Origin: an uncultured Kiloniellaceae bacterium
Lineage (GTDB): Bacteria; Pseudomonadota; Alphaproteobacteria; Kiloniellales; Kiloniellaceae
Direction of reading: 5' to 3'
NCBI GenBank assembly: GCA_947500035.1
Contig: CANMQP010000013.1
Coordinates: 124,001 to 188,000, forward strand
DNA length: 64,000 bases
This document shows, in pieces, positions 8,243 to 17,779 of this stretch (within the stretch, counting starts at the first letter, position 1; each line of letters begins with the position of its first letter). Made by a program: the position numbers and the translations under genes. Below the pieces are notes generated by a model, which saw nothing but the letters and a program-made list of their open reading frames with translations, was not told the DNA's origin and made no database searches.

Positions 8243-9226
8243 ATGAAAAAAATGCTAGTTTCAGCGGCAGCGGCGGTAATGGCGCTGTCCGTATCCTCGG
8301 CCAAAGCAGTGGACGAGATCACGGTCGCTTACTTCCTCGAGTGGCCGATGCCAATGCTGGCCGCGAAGGCGGATGGCACCTACGAGCGCGAGCTCGGCGT
8401 GAAGATCAACTGGCGCTCGTTCGAAACCGGCACCGCCATGTCGGCCGCGATGGCTTCGGGCGATGTGCAGATCTCCGTCAGCCAGGGTCTGCCGCCCTTC
8501 GTTGTGGCAGCCTCCGCGGGGCAGGATATCCAGGTTCTGGACGTGGCCGTGAGCTACTCGGACAATGACAACTGCGTCGTCCATGGTGACCTGGAAGTCG
8601 ATAAGTCTTCCGCATCGGAACTGGCCGGCAAGAAAGTGGCCGTGCCCCTGGGGACCGCCGCGCACTACGGTTTCCTGCGCCAGATGGACCACTTCGGCAT
8701 CGATATCGCCAGCCTGGACGTGGTGAACATGCCCCCGCCTGAAGGCGCTGCGGCCCTGGCACAAAAAGCCGTCGACTTTGCTTGTGGCTATGGCGGCGGC
8801 CTGACCCGGATGAAGGAACACGGAAACGTTCTGCTGACGGGCACGGAGAAGGAAGAGCTCGGCATTCTGGTGTTCGACGTCACCTCGGCGCCAGCTGCTT
8901 TCGTGGCTGAAAATCCCGATCTGGTGTCGAAGTTCCTGGGCGTCACCGCGGCAACCAACGCAAAGTGGAACGCCAGCAAAGACGAAGCCATGCTGGAAGT
9001 CATCGCCAAGGAAGCCGGCATGGACATGGAAGCCGCCAAGGGCGCCATTGCCACGATGTCCTTCCCCTCCGCGGAAGATCAGCTCTCCGAGAAATGGCTG
9101 GGCGGCAACGCGCAGACCTTCATGAAGGGTGTGGCGGACGTCTTTGTCGAGGCGGGCTCGATCGACAAAGCCCTCGACACTTACGAGAACGCAGTCAACG
9201 CAGGTCCTTTGGCTGATTCTCAGTAA
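8243..9226 (+). CDS. ABC transporter substrate-binding protein, taurine/sulfonate (TauA-like) type
   Basis: This is a periplasmic binding protein of 327 aa. It has a Sec signal peptide (Lys residues at 2-3, hydrophobic core to about residue 22, cleavage near AKA-VD) and an NMT1/TauA-like fold. The segments VTVAYFLEWPMP-like (here ITVAYFLEWPMP), ETGTAMSAAMASGDVQ and GTAAHYGF match the taurine-type clade found in Rhodobacterales-like alphaproteobacteria (from memory). A GGGAG Shine-Dalgarno lies upstream. It is followed by an intercistronic hairpin and then the ATPase and permease genes. Taurine specificity is likely but not proven; no xsc or taurine-pyruvate aminotransferase gene is visible here. 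Confidence 0.9.
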   Translation: MKKMLVSAAAAVMALSVSSAKAVDEITVAYFLEWPMPMLAAKADGTYERELGVKINWRSFETGTAMSAAMASGDVQISVSQGLPPFVVAASAGQDIQVLDVAVSYSDNDNCVVHGDLEVDKSSASELAGKKVAVPLGTAAHYGFLRQMDHFGIDIASLDVVNMPPPEGAAALAQKAVDFACGYGGGLTRMKEHGNVLLTGTEKEELGILVFDVTSAPAAFVAENPDLVSKFLGVTAATNAKWNASKDEAMLEVIAKEAGMDMEAAKGAIATMSFPSAEDQLSEKWLGGNAQTFMKGVADVFVEAGSIDKALDTYENAVNAGPLADSQ

Positions 9227-9237
9227 GCTGGAAATCC

Positions 9238-9268
9238 GGGCCTGGGGAAGAATCTCCAGGCCCATTTT
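9238..9268 (+). terminator. Intercistronic hairpin between binding-protein and ATPase genes
   Basis: An 11-bp stem (GGGCCTGGGGA / TCTCCAGGCCC, one wobble pair) with a 4-nt loop is followed by ATTTT. It lies just after the binding-protein stop codon. Such hairpins commonly stabilise the upstream message and lower expression of the downstream transporter subunits. Confidence 0.6.
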
Positions 9269-9289
9269 CATGGATTGGGGGCGAGAGCA

Positions 9290-10096
9290 ATGACTGCACT
9301 CACGATCGAAGACGTTTCAATGCGTTTCGAATTGCCGAACGGCGCGTCGGTACAGGCACTACAGAATATCAATCTGGATATCGGAACCGGCGAGCTCATG
9401 TCCGTGCTGGGTCCATCGGGCTGCGGAAAAACGACACTTCTGAATATCGTTGCCGGCTTCCTGGCACCGACCGAAGGCATTATCAAATTGGGGAACGAGG
9501 TGGTGCACGGCCCTGGACCGGAGCGCGGCATGGTGTTCCAGCAGGGTGCGTTGTTCGAGTGGATGAACGTGCGCAAGAATATCGGTTTCGGACCCGCCAT
9601 GAAGGGCGCACCGCGCGCTGAAACCGAGGCGCGGGTCACGGAGCTTCTGGAGATCGTCGGCCTGCACGATTTCGGGGAAAAGATGATCTACGAACTCTCC
9701 GGCGGTATGCAGCAGCGCGTGGCTCTGGCCCGCTGCCTGGCCAATGATCCGGAGGTCATCCTGATGGATGAGCCGCTTGGCGCGCTCGATGCGCTGACCC
9801 GGGAAAAAATGCAGTCCCTGGTTCTGGAAATCTGGAAAAAGACCGGCACCACAATCATCCTGATCACACATTCCGTGGAAGAAGCCTTGCTGCTGGGCGA
9901 ACGGCTTCTGGTCATGGCGCCGCGGCCGGGCCGGATCCACAAAGAGTATCGTTTGCCTTTTGCCGAGATGGGGGTTGGAGCCGATCTGCGCGAAGTGAAG
10001 CACCACGATGACTACGGCACGACCCGCGAAGAGATCCTGTCGATGATCTGGGACATGGAAGAGGAAATCATGGGCAGAAGCGAGACCGCGGCATGA
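9290..10096 (+). CDS. ABC transporter ATP-binding protein (TauB/SsuB-like)
   Basis: This is the nucleotide-binding subunit of the importer, 268 aa. The Walker A motif GPSGCGKTT, Q-loop MVFQQGALFEW, signature LSGGMQQRVALAR, Walker B VILMDEPLGALD and H-loop LITHSVEEA are all present. The ATG at 9290 is used; a TTG five codons earlier is also in frame. The gene overlaps the permease gene by ATGA at 10093-10096. Confidence 0.93.
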   Translation: MTALTIEDVSMRFELPNGASVQALQNINLDIGTGELMSVLGPSGCGKTTLLNIVAGFLAPTEGIIKLGNEVVHGPGPERGMVFQQGALFEWMNVRKNIGFGPAMKGAPRAETEARVTELLEIVGLHDFGEKMIYELSGGMQQRVALARCLANDPEVILMDEPLGALDALTREKMQSLVLEIWKKTGTTIILITHSVEEALLLGERLLVMAPRPGRIHKEYRLPFAEMGVGADLREVKHHDDYGTTREEILSMIWDMEEEIMGRSETAA

Positions 10097-11358
10097 CTAT
10101 TCTTCTCATCTACGTCGCAATCTTTGTCGGCGCATTTTTTGCCGTCAAAGCGGTTGCAAGCCACCTGACCAAACGGTCCGACTTCACCTCCAGGAAGACC
10201 GTAACCTTCGGCGACGAAAGTGCGGTCACGGCGAACCGGGCCGCCTCGGTCATCTCGGTGATCGCCATTTTCCTGATCTGGGGTGCCTTCACCGGGTCAA
10301 GCTGGTCGCCGATCCACGCACCCGGCCCCTTCGTGGGCGACGCGACCTTCACCTACACGGCCGAAACGCCCGACGGTCAACGGGACGACGGGACCGTCCA
10401 TGTCACGGTCTTTCCCCGAGACGCAGCCGCGGATGCGCCGGAGATCGAACCAGGAGACGGCTTTGCCAAGGACGACGCCGCAAAGGTCGCTGCCTGGCGG
10501 TCGGTCCTGATCCGGGTCGACAGGAACGACGAACTCGGCAGAGACGAAGGTGCCAAGGTTGTCGCCATTAACGGCCAGGCCATTGCGCCGGGCGAGACGG
10601 TCGAGGTCGACTCAGGTGAAGTCACGCTCACACCAAAGGGAACGCCCAATTACAAACCGGAGCAGGGCTGGCAGATGGAGCCGGTCTGGCTGCCGCCGCC
10701 CGAAGCGGTTGTCGGGCGCGTCATCGAGATCATGGGCGGCGGTTACCAGAACTTTACCCTGGCCGAACATGTGGGCTGGTCGCTGTTTCGCGTGATCGCA
10801 GGCTTTCTGGCCGGTGCGCTGGTTGGAATACCGCTTGGCTATGCCATGGGCCTGAGCGACTGGTTCCGCGGCTGGTTCGATCCGATCGTGGAATTCATGC
10901 GGCCCGTGCCGCCCTTGGCCCTGATCCCGCTGGTGATCATCTGGGCGGGGATCGGTGAGGTCGGCAAGGTCATCCTGCTGTTTCTCGCGGCCCTTTGGAT
11001 CATGACCATTGCCGCCCGCGCCGGTGTATCAGGCGTGCGGATATCGAAGATCCATGCAGCCTATTCTCTGGGCGCTTCGAAATGGCAGATCCTCCGGCAC
11101 GTCATTGTTCCGAACTCGCTGCCGGAGATCTTCACCGGCGCGCGTGTGGCAATGGGTGTCTGTTGGGGAACGGTTGTCGCGGCCGAACTGGTCGCCGCCG
11201 AGAAAGGCGCGGGCATGATGATCATGGTTGCGTCACGCTTTCAGCTCACGGACATCGTGATCATGGGTATCATTCTGATCGGCGTCATCGGTTATGCGAT
11301 CGATATTCTCATGCGCATGGCCGAGAACTGGCTGATCCCCTGGAAAGGCCGCGGTTAA
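10093..11358 (+). CDS. ABC transporter permease (TauC-like) with large N-terminal insertion
   Basis: This is the inner-membrane permease of the importer. The C-terminal ~230 residues (about 190-421) are a standard BPD_transp_1 permease domain, with the EAA-type loop GASKWQILRHVIVPNSLPEIF. The total of 421 aa is about 150 residues longer than common TauC/SsuC proteins. The extra part has a TM helix at the N-terminus, a second at about 50-68, and then an acidic soluble region of about 110 residues (roughly 70-180) with beta-strand-like pattern before the permease domain. It is probably periplasmic. The gene closes the transporter operon; a terminator follows at 11388. Confidence 0.9.
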   Translation: MTILLIYVAIFVGAFFAVKAVASHLTKRSDFTSRKTVTFGDESAVTANRAASVISVIAIFLIWGAFTGSSWSPIHAPGPFVGDATFTYTAETPDGQRDDGTVHVTVFPRDAAADAPEIEPGDGFAKDDAAKVAAWRSVLIRVDRNDELGRDEGAKVVAINGQAIAPGETVEVDSGEVTLTPKGTPNYKPEQGWQMEPVWLPPPEAVVGRVIEIMGGGYQNFTLAEHVGWSLFRVIAGFLAGALVGIPLGYAMGLSDWFRGWFDPIVEFMRPVPPLALIPLVIIWAGIGEVGKVILLFLAALWIMTIAARAGVSGVRISKIHAAYSLGASKWQILRHVIVPNSLPEIFTGARVAMGVCWGTVVAAELVAAEKGAGMMIMVASRFQLTDIVIMGIILIGVIGYAIDILMRMAENWLIPWKGRG

Positions 11359-11387
11359 GCCAGTCGCTGAAAATCCAGCTTGAAGAG

Positions 11388-11422
11388 TCGGCCTCCAGCC
11401 AATCCGGTTGGGGGCCGATTTT
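11388..11422 (+). terminator. Rho-independent terminator after the taurine-type ABC operon
   Basis: A stem of about 13 bp, with two wobble pairs (TCGGCCTCCAGCC / GGTTGGGGGCCGA), and a 5-nt loop is followed by TTTT. It sits 30 bp downstream of the permease stop codon. Confidence 0.7.
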
Positions 11423-11482
11423 CGTTTCGGCCGGGAAGGAGGCTAGGAATTGGGCTGGGAAACGGGAAGGAAATGTCTAGCG

Positions 11483-12379
11483 CTACAGCGATTCATGCAG
11501 CCGCACGTAACGCGCCGGGGTGATGCCAAGGGCCGACTTAAACATGCGGGTGAAATGGGCCTGATCAGCGAAACCGGCTTCGACCGCCAGTTCCGCCAGC
11601 GAGCCCTCGCGGCTCAAGCGGCAACGCGCGAAATCCAGGCGGCGCGCCAGAGAATAGCGGTAGGGGCTGTTGCCGTAGGCCGCGCGGAACTGACGTGCGA
11701 GATCGTAACGGCTGAGGCCGCTAACGCTCTCCAGTTCCGACGAGGAAACCACGCGGTCAAACGCGGCGTCCAGGAATTCGCGGACACGCTGCAAGGCAGG
11801 AAGATCGAGATTTCGCCGTGAGTTGGATAGGGCGCGTTTTGGATCGTTCCGCAGCAAACCTTCAGCCAGTTCCAGAATCAGGCTGTCCGTCGCAAGCGGC
11901 TCCAAACCCGGTGCGCGGCCATGATCGAACGCCGATGCGATCACGCTTGCCAGTTTGGGATCGCTGGAAACAGCGTCCGGAACAAAAGGAAGGACGGCAT
12001 CACTGGAGAGCGAACGTACGGCTTCAAAAAGACGCACGGGCGAAACGTACAGCATCCGGTAACCGAAGCCTTCTTCGCTGCCGGCATGGCCGTCATGAAC
12101 TTCGTCGGGATGCAAAACGATGACCTTGCCCGCGGTACTCACCTGCGCGGCGCCCCGGTAGTCGAAGGCCTGCACACCGACATAGGTCAAACCGATGGCA
12201 TAGGTGTCATGACGGTGCTTGTCATAGGCATGTCCCTGGAACCAGGCCTCGAACAGCTCCAGACCCGGGGCCGACGCCAGGTTACGGAACCAGTCGCGCC
12301 TCGGCCGCTGCGCGACGGAAGCGTTCCCGCACAAACGTTCAATACCTTCGCCGCACGATCTGTCTTTCTTACCGGTCAT
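11483..12379 (-). CDS. AraC family transcriptional regulator
   Basis: This 298-aa regulator has an N-terminal AraC-type cupin domain (about 25-160, with HRHDTYAIGLTYVG) and a C-terminal double HTH (about 190-295). The HTH carries SGLSRYDLARQFRAAYG and the family hallmark AGFADQAHFTRMFKSALGITPARY. The ATG at 12379 is used; a GTG three codons upstream is in frame. It is divergent from the cupin gene, which with the LysE-type exporter is its most likely target. AraC-LysE pairs of this type commonly control amino-acid export. Confidence 0.92.
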   Translation of the reverse strand: MTGKKDRSCGEGIERLCGNASVAQRPRRDWFRNLASAPGLELFEAWFQGHAYDKHRHDTYAIGLTYVGVQAFDYRGAAQVSTAGKVIVLHPDEVHDGHAGSEEGFGYRMLYVSPVRLFEAVRSLSSDAVLPFVPDAVSSDPKLASVIASAFDHGRAPGLEPLATDSLILELAEGLLRNDPKRALSNSRRNLDLPALQRVREFLDAAFDRVVSSSELESVSGLSRYDLARQFRAAYGNSPYRYSLARRLDFARCRLSREGSLAELAVEAGFADQAHFTRMFKSALGITPARYVRLHESL

Positions 12380-12426
12380 GAATTCCACAAGAGGACACTG
12401 TCCTTATACAGATAGGATACCCCTGC

Positions 12427-12798
12427 ATGCCTTACGAGCCCGGCACAATAAATCTGGCCGACAAGTTCAGCAAATTCTCCGAGCAGTGGTCACCGAAAGT
12501 CATCGGCCAACTCAACGACCTGCACATCAAGATCGCGAAGATCCAGGGCGCGTTCGTCTGGCATGCCCATGAGGATACCGACGAGCTTTTCATGGTCAAC
12601 AAAGGCCGGCTGACGATTCGCTACCGGGACGGCGAAGCCAGGCTGGCGCCGGGTGATATCCACATTGTGCCGAAGGGAGTGGAACATCTGCCCGTGGCCG
12701 AGGAGGAATGCGAGATCATCATGATCGAACCGGCCGGAACCTTGAACACGGGCAATGCAAACGACGGCCGGAAGGTCGAGGACCCGCCCTGGATTTGA
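12427..12798 (+). CDS. Cupin domain protein
   Basis: This is a single-domain cupin of 123 aa. It has the two conserved cupin motifs: motif 1 around FVWHAHEDTDELFMVNKG (His, His, Glu) and motif 2 around APGDIHIVPKGVEHLP (His). The putative metal ligands are therefore intact. It is encoded between a divergent AraC regulator and a LysE-type exporter. No reaction can be assigned. Confidence 0.88.
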   Translation: MPYEPGTINLADKFSKFSEQWSPKVIGQLNDLHIKIAKIQGAFVWHAHEDTDELFMVNKGRLTIRYRDGEARLAPGDIHIVPKGVEHLPVAEEECEIIMIEPAGTLNTGNANDGRKVEDPPWI

Positions 12799-12854
12799 GG
12801 TCCGCTTAGTGCGCCCCGTCTGGACAACCGAAGCCCATCTTGAGAGCCAAAGCC

Positions 12855-13466
12855 ATGTCTCTTGAACAAGCGCTCGCCTTTTTCATTTTTGCTTTCGTCG
12901 CCGCGGTCACGCCGGGCCCCAGCAATGTGTTACTGACTGCCACCGGTGCAAATGCAGGTCTGATGCGGGGCCTGCCCTGCCTTTTCGGGGTGGTGCTCGG
13001 CATGGGGTTCATGATGTCGATCGTCGCTTTCGGACTGGGCAGTGTCGTGCTCGACAGCCCGCAGATTATGGAGGCGCTGAAATGGGGCGGCGCCGCCTTT
13101 CTTCTCTGGCTCGCCTGGAAAATCGCCACGGCGCAGCCCTCGGCACCGGAATCCGGTGATGAGGGACAAGCCGGAAAGCCCATTGGCTTCCTGGGTGCCG
13201 CAGGCTTTCAATGGGTCAATCCGAAGTCCTGGCTGGTCTGCGCCGGGGCTGCGAGCACCTACCTGCAGACCGACGCCGCCGGAGCACTGGTGCAATCCCT
13301 CTCTCTGGGCGGTGTTTTCGTCCTTGCCGCCTTGCCCAGCAGCTTCATCTGGCTCGCTGCAGGAGTCGCCCTGCAGCAGGTTTTGCGCGATTCCAAAAGC
13401 CAGCGCCGTTTCAACCTGATCATGGGCGGGCTTCTGGCCGGCTCCGTGATCTATTTTATACGCTGA
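12855..13466 (+). CDS. LysE/RhtB family amino-acid exporter
   Basis: This is an inner-membrane exporter of 203 aa with about six hydrophobic helices. The N-terminal family motif TPGPSNVLLTATGANAG is present, as is the mid-protein GFQWVNPKSWL segment. The ATG at 12855 is preferred to a TTG five codons upstream. Its substrate is probably a neutral or basic amino acid. It follows the cupin gene by 56 bp and may be co-regulated by the divergent AraC protein. Confidence 0.9.
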   Translation: MSLEQALAFFIFAFVAAVTPGPSNVLLTATGANAGLMRGLPCLFGVVLGMGFMMSIVAFGLGSVVLDSPQIMEALKWGGAAFLLWLAWKIATAQPSAPESGDEGQAGKPIGFLGAAGFQWVNPKSWLVCAGAASTYLQTDAAGALVQSLSLGGVFVLAALPSSFIWLAAGVALQQVLRDSKSQRRFNLIMGGLLAGSVIYFIR

Positions 13467-13615
13467 CCGCTCACCGAGACTTTAAGCCCTGCGATAGATA
13501 GCCTTTGGACAGTTCGGTGCAGATCGGATATTCAAGGCGCGTCGGACCGGTAGTGTGATTACGCAATTCGCATTAACGCTACCGGACAGGTCTTTTCAGA
13601 TCCAGAGGTGGACTC

Positions 13616-15262
13616 ATGAGCAGTGAAAATGCAGGCAGCAATCAGGACGTCAAAGGGCTTGGAACCCTGTTCCCGCTCGGCGAGGATACCACGCCCTACC
13701 GCAAGCTCTCGGATCAGGGTGTTTCGGTCGAAAGCTTCAACGGCGAAGAGATCCTGAAGGTCGACGCGGAAGCCATCCGCCTGCTGTCGGAGCAGGCCTT
13801 CATGGACATCAACCATCTGCTGCGCCCCGGTCATCTGGAACAGCTGCGCAAGATCCTGGACGATCCGGAAGCCTCCCCCAACGATCGTTTCGTCGCCTTC
13901 GATCTTCTGAAGAACGCGAATATCGCGGCGGGTGAGATCCTGCCCATGTGCCAGGACACGGGCACCGCCATCATCATGGGCAAGAAGGGCCGGCGCGTCT
14001 GGACTGAAGGCGGCGACGACACCGCGCTGGGACAGGGCGTGCTCGACGCTTACGACAAGCGGAACCTGCGTTACAGCCAGGTCTCGCCGGTGACCATGTA
14101 CGAAGAGAAGAACACCGCCAACAACCTGCCCGCCCAGATCGAGATCTATGCGGAGGGCGAGGACGCCTACAAGTTCCTGTTCGTCGCCAAGGGCGGCGGC
14201 TCGGCCAACAAGACCTTCCTGTTCCAGGCCACGCCTTCTCTGCTCACTCCCGACCGGCTGATCGAATTCCTGGATGAAAAAATCCGCACGCTCGGCACAG
14301 CAGCCTGCCCGCCATACCATCTGGCGATCTGTATCGGCGGAACCTCCGCGGAGATGGCGCTGAAGACCGTCAAACTGGCCAGCTGCCGCTATCTGGACAG
14401 CCTGCCGACGCAGGGCTCCGATCAGGGCCATGCCTTCCGCGACACGGTAATGGAGGATCAGATCTTCAAGCTGACCCAGAACATGGGGATCGGCGCGCAG
14501 TTCGGCGGCAAGTATTTCTGTCACGACGTGCGGGTCATGCGCTTGCCGCGCCATGGCGCCAGCCTGCCTATTGCTCTGGGCGTTTCCTGCTCCGCCGACC
14601 GGCAGGCCATGGGCAAGATCACCAAGGAAGGTGTATTCCTGGAGGAGTTGGAGCGTAACCCGGCGAAGTACCTGCCGGATGTGGACGGCGAGGCCTTGGG
14701 CGGCGAGGTCGTGAAGATCGATCTTACCCGGCCCATGTCCGAGATCCTCACCGAACTGAACAAACACCCGATTAAAACCCGCCTCTCGCTGACCGGGCCC
14801 ATGATCGTCGCCCGCGATGCGGCGCATGCCAAGCTGCGTGCCCGTCTGGAAGCCGGTGAACCGCTGCCCGACTATTTCAAGAACCACCCGATCTACTACG
14901 CCGGGCCGGCCAAGACACCGGAGGGCTATGCCTCGGGCTCCTTCGGCCCCACCACAGCGGGCCGCATGGACGGCTTTGTCGAAGAGTTCCAGGCTGCAGG
15001 CGGCTCCATGATCATGCTGGCCAAAGGCAACCGCAGCAGCAAGGTACGCCGGGCCTGCGCGGCACACGGCGGATTCTACCTGGGCTCGATCGGCGGACCG
15101 GCGGCACGTCTGGCGCAGGACTGCATCCGCAAGGTCGAATGTATCGAATACCCGGAACTGGGCATGGAAGCTATCTGGCGCATCGACGTGGAAGACTTCC
15201 CCGCCTTTATCGTGATCGACGGCAAGGGCAACGACTTCTTCCTGGATCTGAACCTGGAGTAA
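13616..15262 (+). CDS. fumA: Class I fumarate hydratase ([4Fe-4S], FumA/B-like)
   Basis: Reversibly hydrates fumarate to malate in the TCA cycle. The single chain of 548 aa contains the N-terminal catalytic domain (to about 350) and the C-terminal Fumerase_C domain (about 360-545, with [20 protein letters not shown]). Three candidate [4Fe-4S] cysteines are seen in [23 protein letters not shown] and GVSCSADRQ. An ATG at 13616 with GAGG upstream is the start. It is monocistronic; the convergent LysR gene ends 2 bp after it. Confidence 0.95.
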   Translation: MSSENAGSNQDVKGLGTLFPLGEDTTPYRKLSDQGVSVESFNGEEILKVDAEAIRLLSEQAFMDINHLLRPGHLEQLRKILDDPEASPNDRFVAFDLLKNANIAAGEILPMCQDTGTAIIMGKKGRRVWTEGGDDTALGQGVLDAYDKRNLRYSQVSPVTMYEEKNTANNLPAQIEIYAEGEDAYKFLFVAKGGGSANKTFLFQATPSLLTPDRLIEFLDEKIRTLGTAACPPYHLAICIGGTSAEMALKTVKLASCRYLDSLPTQGSDQGHAFRDTVMEDQIFKLTQNMGIGAQFGGKYFCHDVRVMRLPRHGASLPIALGVSCSADRQAMGKITKEGVFLEELERNPAKYLPDVDGEALGGEVVKIDLTRPMSEILTELNKHPIKTRLSLTGPMIVARDAAHAKLRARLEAGEPLPDYFKNHPIYYAGPAKTPEGYASGSFGPTTAGRMDGFVEEFQAAGGSMIMLAKGNRSSKVRRACAAHGGFYLGSIGGPAARLAQDCIRKVECIEYPELGMEAIWRIDVEDFPAFIVIDGKGNDFFLDLNLE

Positions 15263-15263
15263 T

Positions 15264-16169
15264 TCAGCCCGCCAGCAGGTGTTTGACGAAAGCCCGTTCG
15301 GTGAGCGACGGCTTCTTGTCGAGAAGCTGCACCAATGAGATGCGGTTGATCTCGTCGGCAGGGCCCGAGAGTACGGCGCGCAATGCGCCGCTCTCAAGCT
15401 CGGGTTCCACCAGATGCGACCCGAACACAGCGAGCCCGAGAGAGCATTTCACCGCTTCGATCAGCGCGTGACTGTCATCAACCGTCAGAGCAATCGAAAG
15501 CTGCGGCGGCACCTTGGCAAAGTGATGCCGGAACCAGCTTTTGAGATCGAAGTTCTGGCTCTGATAGGTCAGGAATTCGCAGGCCGCGAGCGTCTCGATC
15601 GTCGCATTTTCGAGCCGGTGCTCTTCGAAATACGCGCGCGAACAGACCAACGTCATGCGTTCCTCGAACAGGGTCTCCAGACTGAAGAGCGACGAACGCA
15701 GGCGTGACGGACTGGGATCGTCGAAGACATCAGCGATGGTGAAATCCAGTTCCCCCGCCTCGAGCAGGGACAGCAGCCGGGTCTGGTTGCCCAGCTCAAG
15801 TGCGAACTCCACCTCCGGATAGCGTGCCCGGAAGGAGGCCAGCTTCACAGGCAGGTAGCAACGGCCAAAAGCGACCGGGGCACCAAGCCGCAGCAGACCG
15901 GACGGACGCTCACCCGCCGACTTGATCGCGCGAAGTTCACCCTCCAGGGATGTCAGAAAAGGGTCGATCCGGTGAAAGAGGCTGTGCCCTGCCGAAGTCG
16001 GAACCAGTCCTTTCGCAGCGCGGGTGAAGAGCGGCACACCGATTTCAGTCTCCAGTTTACCAAGAGACTGGCTGACGGCCGAGCGGGTCACGGAAAGCGT
16101 ACGGGCAGCCCCGACAGTGCTATTGTGGCGATAGACAGCCTGAAAAGCGCGCAACCGATTAAGATCCAT
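15264..16169 (-). CDS. LysR family transcriptional regulator
   Basis: This is a 301-aa LysR-type regulator. The N-terminal winged HTH is at residues 1-60 (LRAFQAVYRHNSTVGAARTL with AVSQSLGKLE). The periplasmic-binding-like effector domain follows from about 90. It is divergent from the SnoaL-like gene across an AT-rich 147-bp spacer (16170-16316), which suggests that gene may be its target. No ligand can be inferred. Confidence 0.92.
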   Translation of the reverse strand: MDLNRLRAFQAVYRHNSTVGAARTLSVTRSAVSQSLGKLETEIGVPLFTRAAKGLVPTSAGHSLFHRIDPFLTSLEGELRAIKSAGERPSGLLRLGAPVAFGRCYLPVKLASFRARYPEVEFALELGNQTRLLSLLEAGELDFTIADVFDDPSPSRLRSSLFSLETLFEERMTLVCSRAYFEEHRLENATIETLAACEFLTYQSQNFDLKSWFRHHFAKVPPQLSIALTVDDSHALIEAVKCSLGLAVFGSHLVEPELESGALRAVLSGPADEINRISLVQLLDKKPSLTERAFVKHLLAG

Positions 16170-16316
16170 AGCGCTTATCCTTGTTAAGCAATTTTCATGA
16201 CGTGCTTAGCAGAGATAATCGTATAGTAACAGACCAAGAACCAGAACCAAAGTTACTCGTTAAACTTCAATGCATTTAACATTTTGATTAATTATTAATT
16301 AACCAAGAGCGAAACT

Positions 16317-16697
16317 ATGGACACCGTCGAGCTTACAGAACTGATTGACCGCTATTGCGCAGCCTGGCGGGAACGCGACCCGGATACCCGTAAGGAAATC
16401 CTGGAGCAGGTCTGGCACGCGGAAGGCCGTTACAGCGACCCCAGAGCGGAGGTGACCGGCCGCGCTGCTTTGTGCGATCTGATCGGCAAGATTCAGGCCA
16501 GCGTTCCCGAAGGAAAGGTTGTGCGGCTCAGTCCCTTAGACGCACATCACGACTGCTTTCGCTTCACTTGGTGCCTGCGACGTGAAAACGGCCAATCCCT
16601 GCCGGAGAGCATTGATTTCGGGCGGATGGCTGGGGACGGCCGCATTCTCGAGATTGTCGGGTTCTTCGGATTGATCGGCGGCGCAGACAAAGGCTAG
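16317..16697 (+). CDS. SnoaL-like (NTF2 fold) small protein
   Basis: This is a 126-residue alpha+beta barrel protein of the SnoaL/NTF2-like superfamily, judged from the N-terminal helix LIDRYCAAWRERDPDTRKEIL and the pattern YSDPRAEVTGRAAL. The strand GRILEIVGFFG lies near the end. Members include isomerases, dehydratases and non-catalytic binders, so function is open. It is divergent from a LysR regulator gene. Confidence 0.75.
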   Translation: MDTVELTELIDRYCAAWRERDPDTRKEILEQVWHAEGRYSDPRAEVTGRAALCDLIGKIQASVPEGKVVRLSPLDAHHDCFRFTWCLRRENGQSLPESIDFGRMAGDGRILEIVGFFGLIGGADKG

Positions 16698-16882
16698 GGA
16701 CATTCCTCTTTTGACCCGACCTTCTGCAAGGAAGGTTAGCTAAACTTAACGATCTCGTTACCGTGTTTAACTTTGCTACCCAAAGGTAATCGACTAACAG
16801 TGAAGACCTGTGGCTTTCCGTAGCAGATTTACTCCGGAGCAGAGCGCTGCTTCGCACTTACGCTTCAGATCAAAGGATCGGT

Positions 16883-17722
16883 ATGATGGATGTGGTCAGA
16901 ATTTCCGCCTTTTCGGAACAGGGCGCCGGCGGCAACCCGGCGGGCGTTGCCTTCGTAGAGAGTATGCCCTCGGACAGAGAAATGCTGAAAACCGCCGCTG
17001 ATGTCGGCTATTCCGAAACTGCGTTTCTGTCCCGAACCAGCGAGGGCTGGCGCGTGCGGTACTTTGCTCCGGAAACCGAGGTTCCCTTCTGCGGTCATGC
17101 CACGATTGCAACCGGCGCGGCTCTGGGCCAGCGCTTCGGCGCGGGCACCTATAAGCTGGAACTCAACGATGCCAACATCACGGTTGAAGCCGAAGCGACC
17201 GCGGACGGCGGCTGGGGTGCCGCCCTGCAATCACCGGAAACCTGGTCGAAACCGGCGCCTGAAGAGCTGAAAAAAGCCATCCTGGCCGCCTTTGGCCTGA
17301 CCGCAGGGGACCTGGACGCACGCCTGCCGGTGACCATCGCCAATGGGGGAGCGTCGCACCTGGTCATCGCGCTCTCAAGCCGCAGCACCCTGGCGGATAT
17401 GTCCTACCCTTATGAGGAGGTCAAAAGCCTGATGACCTCGGCCGGCCTGACCACCATCAGCCTGATCTGGGCCGAAAACGACCGGCGCTTCCACGCCCGC
17501 AACCCCTTTCCCGTCGGCGGCGTCTACGAAGATCCGGCAACCGGTGCCGCGGCGGCGGCCCTCGGCGGTTTCCTGCGCGATAACGGCTGGCTGAAAGACG
17601 GCGGGACCATCGAGATCCTGCAGGGCCACGATATGGGCGCGCCCTCGGCGCTCACGGTCACGGTGGGTCCGACGAAGGGCGAGAGCGTCCGGGTCTCCGG
17701 CGGGACTCACGTGATCGGCTAG
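16883..17722 (+). CDS. PhzF family isomerase-like protein
   Basis: This is a 279-aa protein of the PhzF/diaminopimelate-epimerase fold. It has the N-terminal GNPAGVAFV segment, the catalytic-site-like Glu in YSETAFL, and the CGHATIATGAAL motif. The second-half motif DPATGAAAAALGGFL is also present. A Shine-Dalgarno AAGGA is upstream; the start may be 16883 or 16886. Most PhzF homologues outside phenazine operons have unknown substrates, and no phenazine genes are here. Confidence 0.9.
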   Translation: MMDVVRISAFSEQGAGGNPAGVAFVESMPSDREMLKTAADVGYSETAFLSRTSEGWRVRYFAPETEVPFCGHATIATGAALGQRFGAGTYKLELNDANITVEAEATADGGWGAALQSPETWSKPAPEELKKAILAAFGLTAGDLDARLPVTIANGGASHLVIALSSRSTLADMSYPYEEVKSLMTSAGLTTISLIWAENDRRFHARNPFPVGGVYEDPATGAAAAALGGFLRDNGWLKDGGTIEILQGHDMGAPSALTVTVGPTKGESVRVSGGTHVIG

Positions 17723-17779
17723 TCTGCCCCGCCATCCGGACGTCAAAGGGCCAGATCTCGCAGGAGGCTGTAACGCCAG

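Noticed and set aside
13559-15397. Minus-strand open frame of 612 codons
   Set aside because: It is the antisense shadow of the class I fumarase gene, which has full family motifs; the translation shows no recognisable protein and is produced by GC-rich codon bias.
16883-17722. Phenazine biosynthesis locus
   Set aside because: The PhzF-family gene stands alone; no other phz genes occur, and most PhzF homologues are not phenazine enzymes.
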